The notes: a model not told the origin generated them from the sequence alone. A stretch of 64,000 nucleotides of DNA from Arthrobacter sp. EPSL27 (GCF_001512305.1 NZ_LNUT01000005.1:779774-843773); one strand, 5' to 3'; counted from the first letter of the stretch, positions 25,756 through 34,570 are shown. Translations and numbers: made by a program.

Positions 25756-26142
25756 GTGAACTTGTGGGAAAGCTTTTGGGAAATCTTCTGGTGGTTTTTC
25801 ATTTTCTATGCGCTCTTCGCTTTTCTGTATGCCTTGTACATGGTCATTGCCGACCTGTTCCGTGACCATGAACTGAGCGGCTGGTGGAAGGCTGTCTGGA
25901 TCGTATTCCTGGCGTTTGTGCCGTTCCTGACGCTGCTGGTGTACATGGTGGCGCGCGGCAAGGGCATGGCCGCCCGGTCCATGGAACGGGCCCGCCGGGA
26001 CCAGTCGGAAGCCGATTCCTATATCCGCCGTGTCGCAGCCGCGAGCCCCACGGAGGAAATCGCCAAGGCGAAGGCCCTCCTGGATGCGGGAACCATCTCT
26101 CAGGATGAGTTCCAGCGGATCAAGACCAGGGTCACCAGCTGA
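25756..26142 (+). CDS. PLDc_N-SHOCT membrane protein, copy 3
   Basis: 128 residues from a GTG. Two helices (about 9-34 and 43-64) with GWWKAVWIVFLAFVPFLTLL, then RGKGMAARSMERARRDQSEA and SHOCT (EEIAKAKALLDAGTISQDEF). It is very close to copies 1 and 4. The leader GAAAGCAGGGG before the start matches theirs. It follows lipoprotein copy 2 on the same strand and precedes the AI-2E-family gene by 91 nt. Confidence 0.85.
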   Translation: MNLWESFWEIFWWFFIFYALFAFLYALYMVIADLFRDHELSGWWKAVWIVFLAFVPFLTLLVYMVARGKGMAARSMERARRDQSEADSYIRRVAAASPTEEIAKAKALLDAGTISQDEFQRIKTRVTS

Positions 26143-26233
26143 CCGTGGGCAGGGAACGGCGGATGCCACCGGGACCCTACCAGGCACACGCTGCGTCTCT
26201 ACCCTGTGTCCACGGTGATCGAAGGAGGGCTCC

Positions 26234-27388
26234 ATGGAGCCGGAACCAGCGGAATCAGCTCCACACCCGGCCCTCCCCCGTGCAACAGTCATCCTGCTCA
26301 CCCTGGCGACTGCCGCCGTCGTGGCCTTCGGGCTGTCCGCCATGCGGGGAATTGTCATCCCCGTCTTCTTCGCTTTTGTTCTGACCCTCTGCGTCCACCC
26401 CTTGCGGCGCTGGATGCAGGGCCGCGGGATCCCGCGGGGCATCGCGACGGGCACCACCATTGCGGCCGTCTTTGCACTGCTCGCCGGTTTCGCCACCATC
26501 TTCATTGCCTCCCTCGCGCAGTTCTCGGCGCTGTTGCCCCAGTACGCTCCGCAGCTGGCCCAGCTGGGCGCTTCAATCACTGCGCTGCTCGAATCGGTGG
26601 GATTCGGCCCTGAGCAGACCCAGGCTGTGCTGGCGGGATTCACCCCCGGCCGGCTCATCAGCTTCCTCGCCGGCCTACTGGGAAACATCACGAGCCTCGT
26701 CACCAGCCTGGTGGTGATCCTGACCATGCTGATCCTGATGGCAGTGGACGGCTCCCGCATGCCAGCCGTCCTGACGCACCTGAATTACCACCGGCCCCAC
26801 CTGGTCACCGCCTACAACGACTTTGGCCGCAACGTCCGCCGGTACATGGTGGCCACCACGGTCCTGGGAGTCGCCCAAGGCCTCTTCAACTGGCTGCTCC
26901 TGGCCATACTGCAGGTCCCGGGCGCCCTGCTGTGGGGGCTCCTCTCCTTCATTTGCAGCTTCATTCCCAACATCGGCTACTTCATCGCAATCGTCCCGCC
27001 GCTGTTTTTCGGATTCCTCACCGGGGGCTGGCCCACCGTGCTGGCCATCATCGTCATCTACGGCGGGATCAACACCATCATCCAGTCCATCATTCAACCC
27101 AAGTACGTCGGCAACGCCGTGGCCCTCAGCGAGACCATCACCTTCGCCTCGGTGCTGTTCTGGGCCGTACTCCTAGGCCCCGCCGGCGCGATCCTCGCCG
27201 TGCCGCTGACGCTCCTGGCCCGCACCATCCTCCTCGATTCCAATCCCGACGTCGCATGGTGGCGGCCGCTGACGGGAGACAAGAAAGCCCTCGAGGTCAT
27301 CCTGAAGCAGGAAGACGAGGCGATCCGCGCACGCCGGGCCCGGCGGGGAACGGCAGGCCCCGGCCCCGCGAGCACACCGAAGGCGTGA
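26234..27388 (+). CDS. AI-2E family transporter
   Basis: 384 residues with eight or so hydrophobic segments in the AI-2E (PerM-like) pattern: N-terminal pair (about 20-60), a helix near 70-95, a soluble middle (about 100-160), then a C-terminal bundle (about 150-345). The conserved stretch PGALLWGLLSFICSFIPNIG is visible near 226. The strong GAAGGAGGG site supports the ATG at 26234. Despite the family name these proteins mostly act as ion antiporters or exporters, and the name is no evidence of quorum sensing. The GAP-family gene follows after 39 nt, probably in the same operon. Confidence 0.9.
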   Translation: MEPEPAESAPHPALPRATVILLTLATAAVVAFGLSAMRGIVIPVFFAFVLTLCVHPLRRWMQGRGIPRGIATGTTIAAVFALLAGFATIFIASLAQFSALLPQYAPQLAQLGASITALLESVGFGPEQTQAVLAGFTPGRLISFLAGLLGNITSLVTSLVVILTMLILMAVDGSRMPAVLTHLNYHRPHLVTAYNDFGRNVRRYMVATTVLGVAQGLFNWLLLAILQVPGALLWGLLSFICSFIPNIGYFIAIVPPLFFGFLTGGWPTVLAIIVIYGGINTIIQSIIQPKYVGNAVALSETITFASVLFWAVLLGPAGAILAVPLTLLARTILLDSNPDVAWWRPLTGDKKALEVILKQEDEAIRARRARRGTAGPGPASTPKA

Positions 27389-27427
27389 GATGGCGCCGGT
27401 CAGTGGCCCGGGCCAGGGGACGTCCAC

Positions 27428-28093
27428 GTGCTGAGCACCCTCACCAGCCTGCTGCTGTTCGCCCTCGCAGGAGCGATCAGCACCGTCCCCGTGAGCATCA
27501 CCATCATGATCCTGCTCTCCCCGGACCCGCGCCGCGGCGCCGTTCCTTTCCTGATCGGCAGCGTCGCCGGCTCCATCCTGGTTGTAGGCTTCTCGGCCGT
27601 CGGGCTGCAGTTCCTGCCGGGCCGGCCCAGGCTGAGGCAGGACGAAACGGTGGCATGGATCGGGTTGGGTGTCGGCGTCCTGCTCATTGGCTACGCCGTT
27701 TACCTTTTCTGGCACGGCAGCAAAGCAGACAGCGCCGTGGTGGGCAAGATGAAGGCACGGTTCCAGTCCGCCCGGCCATGGGAATACGCCGTCCTCGGCC
27801 TGGGACTGAACCTGCGGCCAAAGTCGATCCTGCTGGCCGTCGCTGCCGGGGCGGTCATCAGCGTGCGGGAACCGCCCTGGTTCCAGGGCACCCTGCTGGT
27901 CCTCGCCTACGCCGTCGCCGTCCAGTCAGCAGTGGTTGCCCCGATCAGCATCTGGCTGCACTCGCCAGTTCGGGCCCAGGCACCGCTGACCGCGATTTAT
28001 GACTGGATGCAGCGGAACGGGCAAACCATCGCGGCGGTCGCAACACTGGCGATCGGAGTGCTGCTTGTGATCTACGGGATCGGGCAGTTGTGA
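27428..28093 (+). CDS. GAP family membrane protein
   Basis: 221 residues from a GTG. Six hydrophobic segments (about 5-28, 38-60, 72-92, 118-140, 150-172, 198-219) with the N-terminal pattern AGAISTVPVSITIMILLSPD of the GAP/Sap family, named after the mycobacterial glycopeptidolipid-addressing protein and related to LysE-type exporters. In mycobacteria Gap and Sap help move lipids to the surface; the substrate here is unknown. It is downstream of the AI-2E-family gene and ends before a strong convergent terminator. Confidence 0.85.
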   Translation: MLSTLTSLLLFALAGAISTVPVSITIMILLSPDPRRGAVPFLIGSVAGSILVVGFSAVGLQFLPGRPRLRQDETVAWIGLGVGVLLIGYAVYLFWHGSKADSAVVGKMKARFQSARPWEYAVLGLGLNLRPKSILLAVAAGAVISVREPPWFQGTLLVLAYAVAVQSAVVAPISIWLHSPVRAQAPLTAIYDWMQRNGQTIAAVATLAIGVLLVIYGIGQL

Positions 28094-28125
28094 ACATCAG
28101 CCGTGGGCAGCCCGGAACAAACGGA

Positions 28126-28156
28126 AGCGCCCCGGCGGTTCAACCGCCGGGGCGCT
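28126..28156. terminator. Strong bidirectional hairpin between the GAP and SHOCT copy 4 genes
   Basis: AGCGCCCCGGCGGTT at 28126-28140 pairs perfectly with AACCGCCGGGGCGCT at 28142-28156, a 15-bp GC-rich stem with a tiny loop. It lies in the 73-nt gap between two converging genes. There is no T-tract on either side, as is common in high-GC Actinobacteria. Confidence 0.8.
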
Positions 28157-28166
28157 CCCTGCACCC

Positions 28167-28553
28167 TTAGACCAGCACGCTGCTCTTGATTTTTGCGAAC
28201 TCGTCCTGGCTGATGGTTCCGGAGTCCAGCAGGGCCTTGGCCTTGGAGATCTCCTCTGCCGGGCTCGGTGAGGCCACCTGGCGGATGTAGGCATCCGTTG
28301 ATTCCTGCTGCCGCTGGGCCCGCTCACTGATCCGCGTAGTCATGCCCTTGCCGCGGGCAATCAGGTACACCAGTACGCCCAGCAGCGGAAGGAACGCGAG
28401 GAACACAATCCATACGGCCTTCATCCAGCCGTTCAGTTCGTGGTCGCGGAAGATATCGCTAATGACCACAAACAACGCATACAGAAAGGCGATGAATGCG
28501 TACACATAAAAGAACCATAAGAAGATATTCCAAAAGTTTTCCCAGAAACTCAT
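28167..28553 (-). CDS. PLDc_N-SHOCT membrane protein, copy 4
   Basis: 128 residues, nearly a twin of copy 3: helices about 8-34 and 43-64 (GWMKAVWIVFLAFLPLLGVL), a basic linker, SHOCT (EEISKAKALLDSGTISQDEF). The leader before ATG 28553 is CTGAAAGCAGGGCAGCC, as in copy 1, and the dyad 28656 is identical to that of copy 1, so the whole promoter was duplicated. It has no lipoprotein gene beside it. Monocistronic. Confidence 0.87.
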   Translation of the reverse strand: MSFWENFWNIFLWFFYVYAFIAFLYALFVVISDIFRDHELNGWMKAVWIVFLAFLPLLGVLVYLIARGKGMTTRISERAQRQQESTDAYIRQVASPSPAEEISKAKALLDSGTISQDEFAKIKSSVLV

Positions 28554-28655
28554 GTGGCTGCCCTGCTTTCAGTTGATGCGGCGTGGAAATGGTGCGCCTG
28601 GCTGCCTGACCAGTGGCAGATACCAACATTTTCTGCCCCTTCCAAGCCGCATTCC

Positions 28656-28672
28656 TCACCCGCTGCGGGTGA
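28656..28672. promoter_or_regulatory. TCACCC-N5-GGGTGA dyad, site 5
   Basis: TCACCCGCTGCGGGTGA, perfect palindrome, identical in core and near flanks to the site at 17737. It is 103 nt before the start of SHOCT copy 4. On the minus strand AAAATG and GGTATC follow about 24-31 nt from the arm end. Confidence 0.75.
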
Positions 28673-28703
28673 AATCCCGGGCGCAATTTCGAGGCTTCGG
28701 GAC

Positions 28704-30299
28704 TCATCCCAGAATTGCGCCCTCGCCGGCCCCGGAGGGTTTCGGGTCGGGCAGCCGCCTCATCCGGAATGAGGTGAGCAGACCGGCCAGACCTGCCAGG
28801 AGCGGAACCACCAGGGCGATTTGGAGGGCAAGGGGCCGCGCTTCGGTGTTGATGCGGATCATCTCGTTCCTGACTTCCTCCGTTTCCCCGGCCAGCAGCT
28901 CCTGAAGCTGCGCGTCGCTCATCACCTGGGCGTCCTGCTCCAGGCTCTGCGCCACCTGCTGCTGCTGTTCGGGGGCAAGGACGGTGCTGGAGTCCGACAT
29001 GCTGACGAAGATGGAGGACAGCGACGCGAGCATAATGCCGCCCGCGAACGCGAGCCCCAAGGACAACCCAAAGGACCCTGAGGCCGAGTTCACGCTGGCG
29101 GCCTCGCTGACCCGTTCGTCCGTGATCGGGGACAAGGTGTAGTTGTTGAGCTGGGACACCAGAAGCCCCAGGCCGCATCCGGCAATGATCAGGGGCGGCA
29201 GGAGCCACCAGCCGGAGTCTGCGCGCGGAACGATCGGAATCAGCACCACCAGCCCGGCGATCAAGAGCAGGAAGCCCCACATGATGAGGTTCGCGGGGCG
29301 GCGCTTCCCGGCCCGCTTGCCGGCAAGCATGGCGACGGCGAACATGGTCAACGACAGCGGGGCGATGGACAATCCCGCCTGCATGGCGTTGTAGCCCAGC
29401 ACCATCTGGAGGTAGATGGGCAGCACGATCATGGTCCCGCCGAGCGCGATCTGCTGCAGCATCTGGCCCGTCGCACCAAAGCGGAAGCCATGGGACTGGA
29501 ACAGGTCCGGGTCCAGCAGGGTCGCCTTGTGGAGCCGCTTGCGGCGGAGGAGCCAGTAGATCAGGCCGCCGAGCCCGACGGCGCCCACGGCCAGCAGCGC
29601 GCCCACCGATTCGCCGCCTTCCTGCCACACCAGGATGCCCAGCACAATGCCGCCCATGCCCACAATCGAGAGGACGGATCCGACGAGGTCCAGGGACCGG
29701 GAGCCCACAAAGGGAACGTCTTGAACGAGCTTGATGCCGGACAGCACCACCGCGATGATGACGGCCTCGAGCATAAAGGCGACGCGCCAGGACAGGAAGG
29801 TGGTGATAAAACCGCCCAGCAGGGGTCCGACCGCCGCGGCGATCGCAGCCGAGGCGCCCACGAGGGCATAAACCCTCTTCTGCGCCGCCCCCTCAAAGTT
29901 GCCGTGGATGAGGGACTGCATGGCGGGCAGCAGCAGCGAGGCACCGAGCCCGCCGATCACCGCCCAGAAGATGATGATCGGGAGGAGGCTTTGAGCCAGC
30001 GTCATTGAAAGGGCGCCGATGGCGTAGCAGACCAGCCCGATCACGTAGGCACGCTTGCGGCCGGACAGGTCGCCGATCTTTCCGCCGATCAGGATAAAGG
30101 CGGCGGAGACCAGCGCCTCAAGCGCAATTGCTGACTGGAGACCGCTGACGGTCGAGCCGATGTCCCGCACCACGGCGGAAATCGAGACATTCATGATTGA
30201 GGTGTCGACCACCAGGACGAACATCGCCATCGCCAGGAGCAACGCGAGTCTGCTGTCGAACGGCTCCGCCTGGGTGCCGCCGCCGTTGGGTGTGCTCAT
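28704..30299 (-). CDS. DHA2-type multidrug MFS transporter
   Basis: 531 residues from ATG 30299, with GGGAG 9 nt before it; an upstream in-frame start at 30329 is less likely. About 14 transmembrane helices. The N-terminal MFS motif DTSIMNVSISAV (about 27-40) and loop 2-3 GGKIGDLSGRKRAYVIG are those of the EmrB/QacA family. Such proton antiporters export drugs or lipophilic ions. The extracytoplasmic loop near the C-terminus (about 430-480, Gln/Glu-rich) is longer than usual. A weak dyad sits 68 nt upstream. Downstream is the dyad of SHOCT copy 4. Confidence 0.88.
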   Translation of the reverse strand: MSTPNGGGTQAEPFDSRLALLLAMAMFVLVVDTSIMNVSISAVVRDIGSTVSGLQSAIALEALVSAAFILIGGKIGDLSGRKRAYVIGLVCYAIGALSMTLAQSLLPIIIFWAVIGGLGASLLLPAMQSLIHGNFEGAAQKRVYALVGASAAIAAAVGPLLGGFITTFLSWRVAFMLEAVIIAVVLSGIKLVQDVPFVGSRSLDLVGSVLSIVGMGGIVLGILVWQEGGESVGALLAVGAVGLGGLIYWLLRRKRLHKATLLDPDLFQSHGFRFGATGQMLQQIALGGTMIVLPIYLQMVLGYNAMQAGLSIAPLSLTMFAVAMLAGKRAGKRRPANLIMWGFLLLIAGLVVLIPIVPRADSGWWLLPPLIIAGCGLGLLVSQLNNYTLSPITDERVSEAASVNSASGSFGLSLGLAFAGGIMLASLSSIFVSMSDSSTVLAPEQQQQVAQSLEQDAQVMSDAQLQELLAGETEEVRNEMIRINTEARPLALQIALVVPLLAGLAGLLTSFRMRRLPDPKPSGAGEGAILG

Positions 30300-30366
30300 C
30301 TGCAATCGTCTCCCGCGGTGGTTGGGCATGCTCCCCCAAAACTAGCCATGGGACGGGGGCGGCGAA

Positions 30367-30383
30367 TCATTCCCGGGGCATGA
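30367..30383. promoter_or_regulatory. Weak TCACCC-type dyad upstream of the DHA2 exporter
   Basis: TCATTCCCGGGGCATGA keeps TCA...TGA ends and the central C/G pairs but not the GGGTGA arm. It lies in the 107-nt gap between the SulP stop and the exporter start. Confidence 0.3.
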
Positions 30384-30406
30384 GGTTAGCGCGGCGTGGT
30401 CCCGGA

Positions 30407-32155
30407 CTAGACGGGGGTGTCGTCACGGCCGTTGTCGACGGCGGGCTGCTGGGCCTGGACGGCCCTGAAGATGTTGCCGTGGATCTTGTCCTCGCCGATG
30501 CGGTCGATCACTCCGTCCCGTGCCAGGGTGGCCCGGACCGCGGGCTTGAGCCGGGCGAGGCGGAGGGTCACCCCCGCCTCGTGGGCGAGGTTGATGATGT
30601 CCGCCATCTTGGCCGCACCTTGCGAATCGACAAAGTTGATCCCCGCGCAGTCCAGCACGATGCCGGTCAGGTCCGGCGTCGAGTGGATGGTCCCGCGCAG
30701 CCTGTCCTCCAGCGCGTCGGCGGTGGCAAAGAAGAGGCCGCCGTCGAACCGGATCACCGCCACACCGGGGACCACCTCATCACCGGGGTGCGCGCCGGCT
30801 TCCCGGAAGACCTGCGTGCCCGGTTCCCGCACCAGGGCCGGCATCTCCGGATGGGTGGCCACCCGCACAAGCCAGATGAGCGAGAGTCCGATTCCAATGA
30901 GGACGCCCGCGAGCACACCGAAGACCAGGGTGCCAAGAATAGCTGCGACGGCAATCCAGAAGTCGAACCGCTGCACCCGGGCCAGCCGCCGCATTTCCGG
31001 CACATTTATCATGCCCATCACCACCGCTTCGATGATGAGCGCCGCCAGCACTGGTGTGGGCAGGTTGGAGAAGAGAGGCGCCAGGATGAGGAGGGTCAGC
31101 AGCACCGTGACGCCCGAGGTCAGGGAGGCCACACCGGTTTTCGCTCCGGAGTGGTCGTTCAGGGAGCTCGCTGACAGGCTGGTGGAGACCGGCATTCCCT
31201 GGAAGACGCCCGCCGTGGCGTTGGCGAGTGACTGGGCGGTCGACTCCTGGTTGATGTTGATCTGGTAGTGGTGCTTTGCCGCGAACGCCCGCGCGTCCCC
31301 CGCTGTCTGGGAGAACCCGATCAGCACCAGCGCCACCGCTGCGAGCGCCACTGTGCCCGCGTTGTCCCACATCAGCTGGCCGTCCGGCACCTCCAGGGAC
31401 GGCAGCCCCCTGGGCACGTCGCCCACCAGCGCCACGCCCCTGGCGCCAAGGTCGAAGAGGGACGCCGCCAGCAGTCCGCCCACCACCAGTACCAGCGCGC
31501 CGGGGACCTTCGGCGCGACCGCCCGCAGGCCGAAGACCACGGCCAGTGAGACGAGCCCCACCACCGCGGTCGCCGGATGCGTTTCGCCCAGGGTCCCCAG
31601 CCAGGACCGCAGCTCCTGGAACGGGTTGGACCCGCTGACGTCGGTCCCGGTCAACTTCGGAAGTTCACCGATGACGACGTCGACCGCGGCACCGAAGAGG
31701 AATCCGGTGACCACGGCGCGCGACAGGAACTGTGCAATCCAGCCCATCCTGAGCACCGCGAGGAGGAAGAACAGGACCCCGGACGCGAGGGTGATGCCCG
31801 CGACGAAGGAGGCGACGTCCGTCCCGCCGGTGATGCCGGCCGCGACCACGGCGCTCGCAGCGACGGCGGCGAGCCCGGAGCTGGGCCCCATCGATATCTG
31901 CCGGCAGGAACCGAAGATGCCATACATGATGGCGCCGGCGGCGGCGGCATACAGCCCGTTTTGCAGCGGGATCCCGGCGATGCCGGCGTACCCCAGGTTC
32001 TTCGGGACGATCAGGGCTGCGACGGTGACTCCCGCGATCAGGTCGCCGCGCAGCCAGGCCCGGTCGTAGGAACGGAGCTGGCCGGCGATCGGCAACCCGG
32101 CGCGGTTTTGGCGCCGCGCCTCCTTTGTGCCCCGTTCCGCAGGTTGCTTGCCCAT
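30407..32155 (-). CDS. SulP family anion transporter with STAS domain
   Basis: 582 residues. Ten to twelve membrane helices form the SulP core (about 35-440; PKNLGYAGIAGIPLQNGLYA is the N-terminal Sulfate_transp signature). A cytosolic C-terminal STAS domain spans about 455-570 (VAVIRFDGGLFFATADALED, then IVLDCAGINFVDSQGAAKM). SulP proteins move sulfate, bicarbonate or dicarboxylates. The first codon overlaps the stop of the upstream membrane gene by 1 nt, so the two are co-translated, behind the dyad at 33371. Confidence 0.92.
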   Translation of the reverse strand: MGKQPAERGTKEARRQNRAGLPIAGQLRSYDRAWLRGDLIAGVTVAALIVPKNLGYAGIAGIPLQNGLYAAAAGAIMYGIFGSCRQISMGPSSGLAAVAASAVVAAGITGGTDVASFVAGITLASGVLFFLLAVLRMGWIAQFLSRAVVTGFLFGAAVDVVIGELPKLTGTDVSGSNPFQELRSWLGTLGETHPATAVVGLVSLAVVFGLRAVAPKVPGALVLVVGGLLAASLFDLGARGVALVGDVPRGLPSLEVPDGQLMWDNAGTVALAAVALVLIGFSQTAGDARAFAAKHHYQININQESTAQSLANATAGVFQGMPVSTSLSASSLNDHSGAKTGVASLTSGVTVLLTLLILAPLFSNLPTPVLAALIIEAVVMGMINVPEMRRLARVQRFDFWIAVAAILGTLVFGVLAGVLIGIGLSLIWLVRVATHPEMPALVREPGTQVFREAGAHPGDEVVPGVAVIRFDGGLFFATADALEDRLRGTIHSTPDLTGIVLDCAGINFVDSQGAAKMADIINLAHEAGVTLRLARLKPAVRATLARDGVIDRIGEDKIHGNIFRAVQAQQPAVDNGRDDTPV

Positions 32156-33282
32156 CAGGAGTCCGTGGCGGTGCTGTCCGTTCCGGCCCCGGCAGCTTGC
32201 GCGGACGTGCCGGCTGTTTGGGGCTGCGGGCGGGCCGGTCCGCCTGCTGCAACCTGGTCGGCGTCGACGGCGGCGAGGTTCCGGATCAGGACAATCAGCC
32301 AGGCGAACACCAGCGACGCGGCAATGAGCTCCACGGCTGTGAGGTTGTAGTAGCCGAACGGGAAGTACATCAGCACGGCGAAGGCGATGACGCCGAGGAA
32401 CAGGGCGCCCAGCAGGTGGAAGGTGGCCGGGATGGCGGGCACCAGCGAGCGCATGCGGACGATGAGGGTGCCGAACACCACCACCATGCCGGAAGCTGCC
32501 GCCGTGTGGAGCCAGAACTGCTCATCGACGGGGAACAACCCCACGCACGCCAGGAGCACTCCGATCAGGATGATGCCGCCTTCCAGCTGCCGGGCCCGGT
32601 GCGACGCCGTTGCGTCCTCCGCTTCAAGGGTCTTCGTCGCGTAGCCGGCCAGGGTCGTCACCACGACGCCGGCGACGATCAGGGTGACGTTGAACGTCAC
32701 CCCGGAAATGTCGGAGCTCATGCCAAGCGCGCTTAGGTTCTCCTCCCACCATTGGGGGTCTTCCGCCGTCAGCATGCTGGTCAGCACCCCGGTAACAAGG
32801 AAGACGGCCAGGAGCGCCGCGAGCCGGTAGGCGTTCATGGTGACCGCCGACAGGTACGCGGCGTACGCACTGACGGCACCTGTGGTTCCGGCGAGGATGG
32901 CCGCTGCCAGGGGGTAGAGGACGGCGCCCACGAACGCCCGCTGAAAGACCGAGAACAGCACCAGCCAGCCGAGCAGGAAGATGCAGGCGTGCGCCAGGGC
33001 GAGGGCCGATATGTCGATGATGGTGCGGGTCCGGCCGCCCGCGCGCCCCTGTGCCGGGTCCAGTGCACGGCCGTGCAGGGATCCGATCACCACCGCTGCC
33101 GCACCGAGGACTGCGGTCCCCACCGCAGCGATGGTGCCCACCGAACCCCGGCCGGACAGCGTGGCTGGCTCGCGCCCCACCAGCAGGAGCCCGGTCACGG
33201 CGAGGATGAGGAACCCCGCAGCGCCGATCACCAGCGCCCGGGACTCGGAGGTGACTGCCGCGTGCTTCTTAAGGGCCAACAT
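32155..33282 (-). CDS. Hypothetical multi-pass membrane protein, operon with SulP
   Basis: 375 residues from ATG 33282, with GGAG 8 nt upstream; a longer frame from 33342 would leave no leader after the dyad and lacks a good site. Ten or so hydrophobic helices, with a C-terminal Pro/Ala/Gln-rich tail (about 340-375). I do not recognise the family; it resembles other unnamed actinobacterial membrane proteins. The TGATG overlap with the SulP gene and the shared upstream dyad suggest it works with the transporter, perhaps as a partner or sensor; that is inference. Confidence 0.75.
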   Translation of the reverse strand: MLALKKHAAVTSESRALVIGAAGFLILAVTGLLLVGREPATLSGRGSVGTIAAVGTAVLGAAAVVIGSLHGRALDPAQGRAGGRTRTIIDISALALAHACIFLLGWLVLFSVFQRAFVGAVLYPLAAAILAGTTGAVSAYAAYLSAVTMNAYRLAALLAVFLVTGVLTSMLTAEDPQWWEENLSALGMSSDISGVTFNVTLIVAGVVVTTLAGYATKTLEAEDATASHRARQLEGGIILIGVLLACVGLFPVDEQFWLHTAAASGMVVVFGTLIVRMRSLVPAIPATFHLLGALFLGVIAFAVLMYFPFGYYNLTAVELIAASLVFAWLIVLIRNLAAVDADQVAAGGPARPQPQTAGTSAQAAGAGTDSTATDS

Positions 33283-33709
33283 CGCTAACTCCGCTTCCCC
33301 GGGGCTCGGTGCATGGTGGAATGCCGTTCCGGAGTACCCCACACGCTATGACGGCGGCGGGCGGATGCCGTCACCCGTAAGGGATGAAACCACGCTGCGG
33401 CCCCCGCGTCCCGGCGGTCACCAGATATCCCTCCCCGATATGGCACGCAGGGTGTTGAATAGTACTAGGTCCGCACCGCTGCCGGGTGCAGCGGACCGCA
33501 GGACCGGCTGCGTTGGTTTGCCGGAGCATTGGGGTCCGGCGGGAGACGGGGCCGGCGACGCTCGAGAACCCTCTGAGACCGGGGTTCTCTCCCCCAGCCG
33601 TCGTCGGCCCCTTGGTCTGCCCGGGGTTGGGCTTGTTGTCCTAGCGACCGGCGCCGGGGGCCTTGACCGCGAGCACAGGACGGTCGGCCTGGAAATTCTC
33701 AGGAAGCCG
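33283..33709. other. Non-coding gap with the dyad at 33371 and two plus-strand hairpins
   Basis: 427 bp without a supported gene. Beside the dyad at 33371 there are two hairpins: CCGCTGC-N5-GCAGCGG at 33476-33494 and GAGAACCC-N10-GGGTTCTC at 33564-33589. Between the two parts lies TTGAATAGTACTAGG, which could hold a -10. This could be a small RNA gene or just terminators of the gene ending at 33710. The only sizeable frame (minus, 33418-33726) is rich in Arg, Pro and Ser and looks like a chance frame. Confidence 0.4.
33371..33387. promoter_or_regulatory. TCACCC-type dyad, site 6
   Basis: TCACCCGTAAGGGATGA, one arm mismatch (A for T-side G). It is 89 nt upstream of the SulP operon start at 33282. 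On the minus strand TCATAG follows about 20 nt from the arm end as a possible -10. Confidence 0.6.
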
Positions 33710-34570
33710 TCACCGCCCCGTAGCAACCCGCACGGCTTCCCGCATAGATGTTGTGGGCCGGCCGATGAGCCGGCTGAGGTCCCCGCTGGTCACGAGCAAC
33801 TCGCCGCGGGCTACGCCACGGTCGCTGTCCGCAAGGATGGCCGCGTACGCCGCCGGCAACCCTGCCTCCGTCAGCACCTCCGCGTATTGCTCCACGGGCA
33901 GGTCCTGGTACGTCACCGGCTGCCCGGCGGCGGAGCTGACCTCTTGGGCCAGCTCACGCAGGGTGAACGGCACGTCGCCGCCAAGCTCGTACACCGTTCC
34001 GGCCTGGTCTTCGAGAAGGAGCACCGACGCGGCGGCGTGGGCGTAGTCGGCGCGGGTGGCGGCACTGACGCGTCCCTCGCCGGCGCTGCCCAGCACGGCG
34101 CCGTGCTGGAGGTAGCTGCGCAACTGGTCGGTGTAGTTCTCCAGGTACCAGCCGTTGCGGAGCAGCGTGAACGGCAGCCCGGACTCTTTCAGGGCCGACT
34201 CGGTGGCTTCGTGCTCGGCCGCCAGCTGCATCCCCGTGCTGCCGGCGTTGGCGATGCTGGTGTAGGCGATCAGCCCGACGCCGGCATCCTTGGCGGCGGC
34301 GATGGCGTTCCGGTGCTGGTCCAACCGCTGGCCAACCTCGCTGCCGGAGATGAGCAGCACCTTATCCGCGCCCGCGAATGCCCGGCGCAGCGACTCCGGG
34401 TCGCTGTAGTCCACCTTCCGGACCTGGACGCCCTGCTCGGCGAGGTCCGCGATTTTGGTCAAATCCCGGCCTGCGGCCACAATCCGCGCCGCGGGCACGT
34501 TCTGATCGAGGAGTGCTTCAACAACAAGGCGTCCGAGCTGCCCGGTGGCGCCGGTGATAACGATGGTCAT
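33710..34570 (-). CDS. NmrA-like NAD(P)-binding oxidoreductase (QorB/Qor2-like)
   Basis: 286 residues. N-terminal Rossmann motif VITGATGQLGRLV (about 4-16); the catalytic Tyr-Lys of classical SDRs is not evident, so it belongs to the atypical NmrA/QorB group (quinone oxidoreductase 2). SVEQ-type C-terminal domain with PVTYQDLPVEQYAEVL. It is divergent from an HxlR regulator, exactly the arrangement of qor2-qorR in Corynebacterium. ATG 34570 with AAAGGACC. Likely detoxifies quinones or electrophiles under redox stress. Confidence 0.85.
   Translation of the reverse strand: MTIVITGATGQLGRLVVEALLDQNVPAARIVAAGRDLTKIADLAEQGVQVRKVDYSDPESLRRAFAGADKVLLISGSEVGQRLDQHRNAIAAAKDAGVGLIAYTSIANAGSTGMQLAAEHEATESALKESGLPFTLLRNGWYLENYTDQLRSYLQHGAVLGSAGEGRVSAATRADYAHAAASVLLLEDQAGTVYELGGDVPFTLRELAQEVSSAAGQPVTYQDLPVEQYAEVLTEAGLPAAYAAILADSDRGVARGELLVTSGDLSRLIGRPTTSMREAVRVATGR

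Noticed and set aside
26234..27388. Quorum-sensing AI-2 transport
   Set aside because: The family name is historical; no lux or lsr genes are present.
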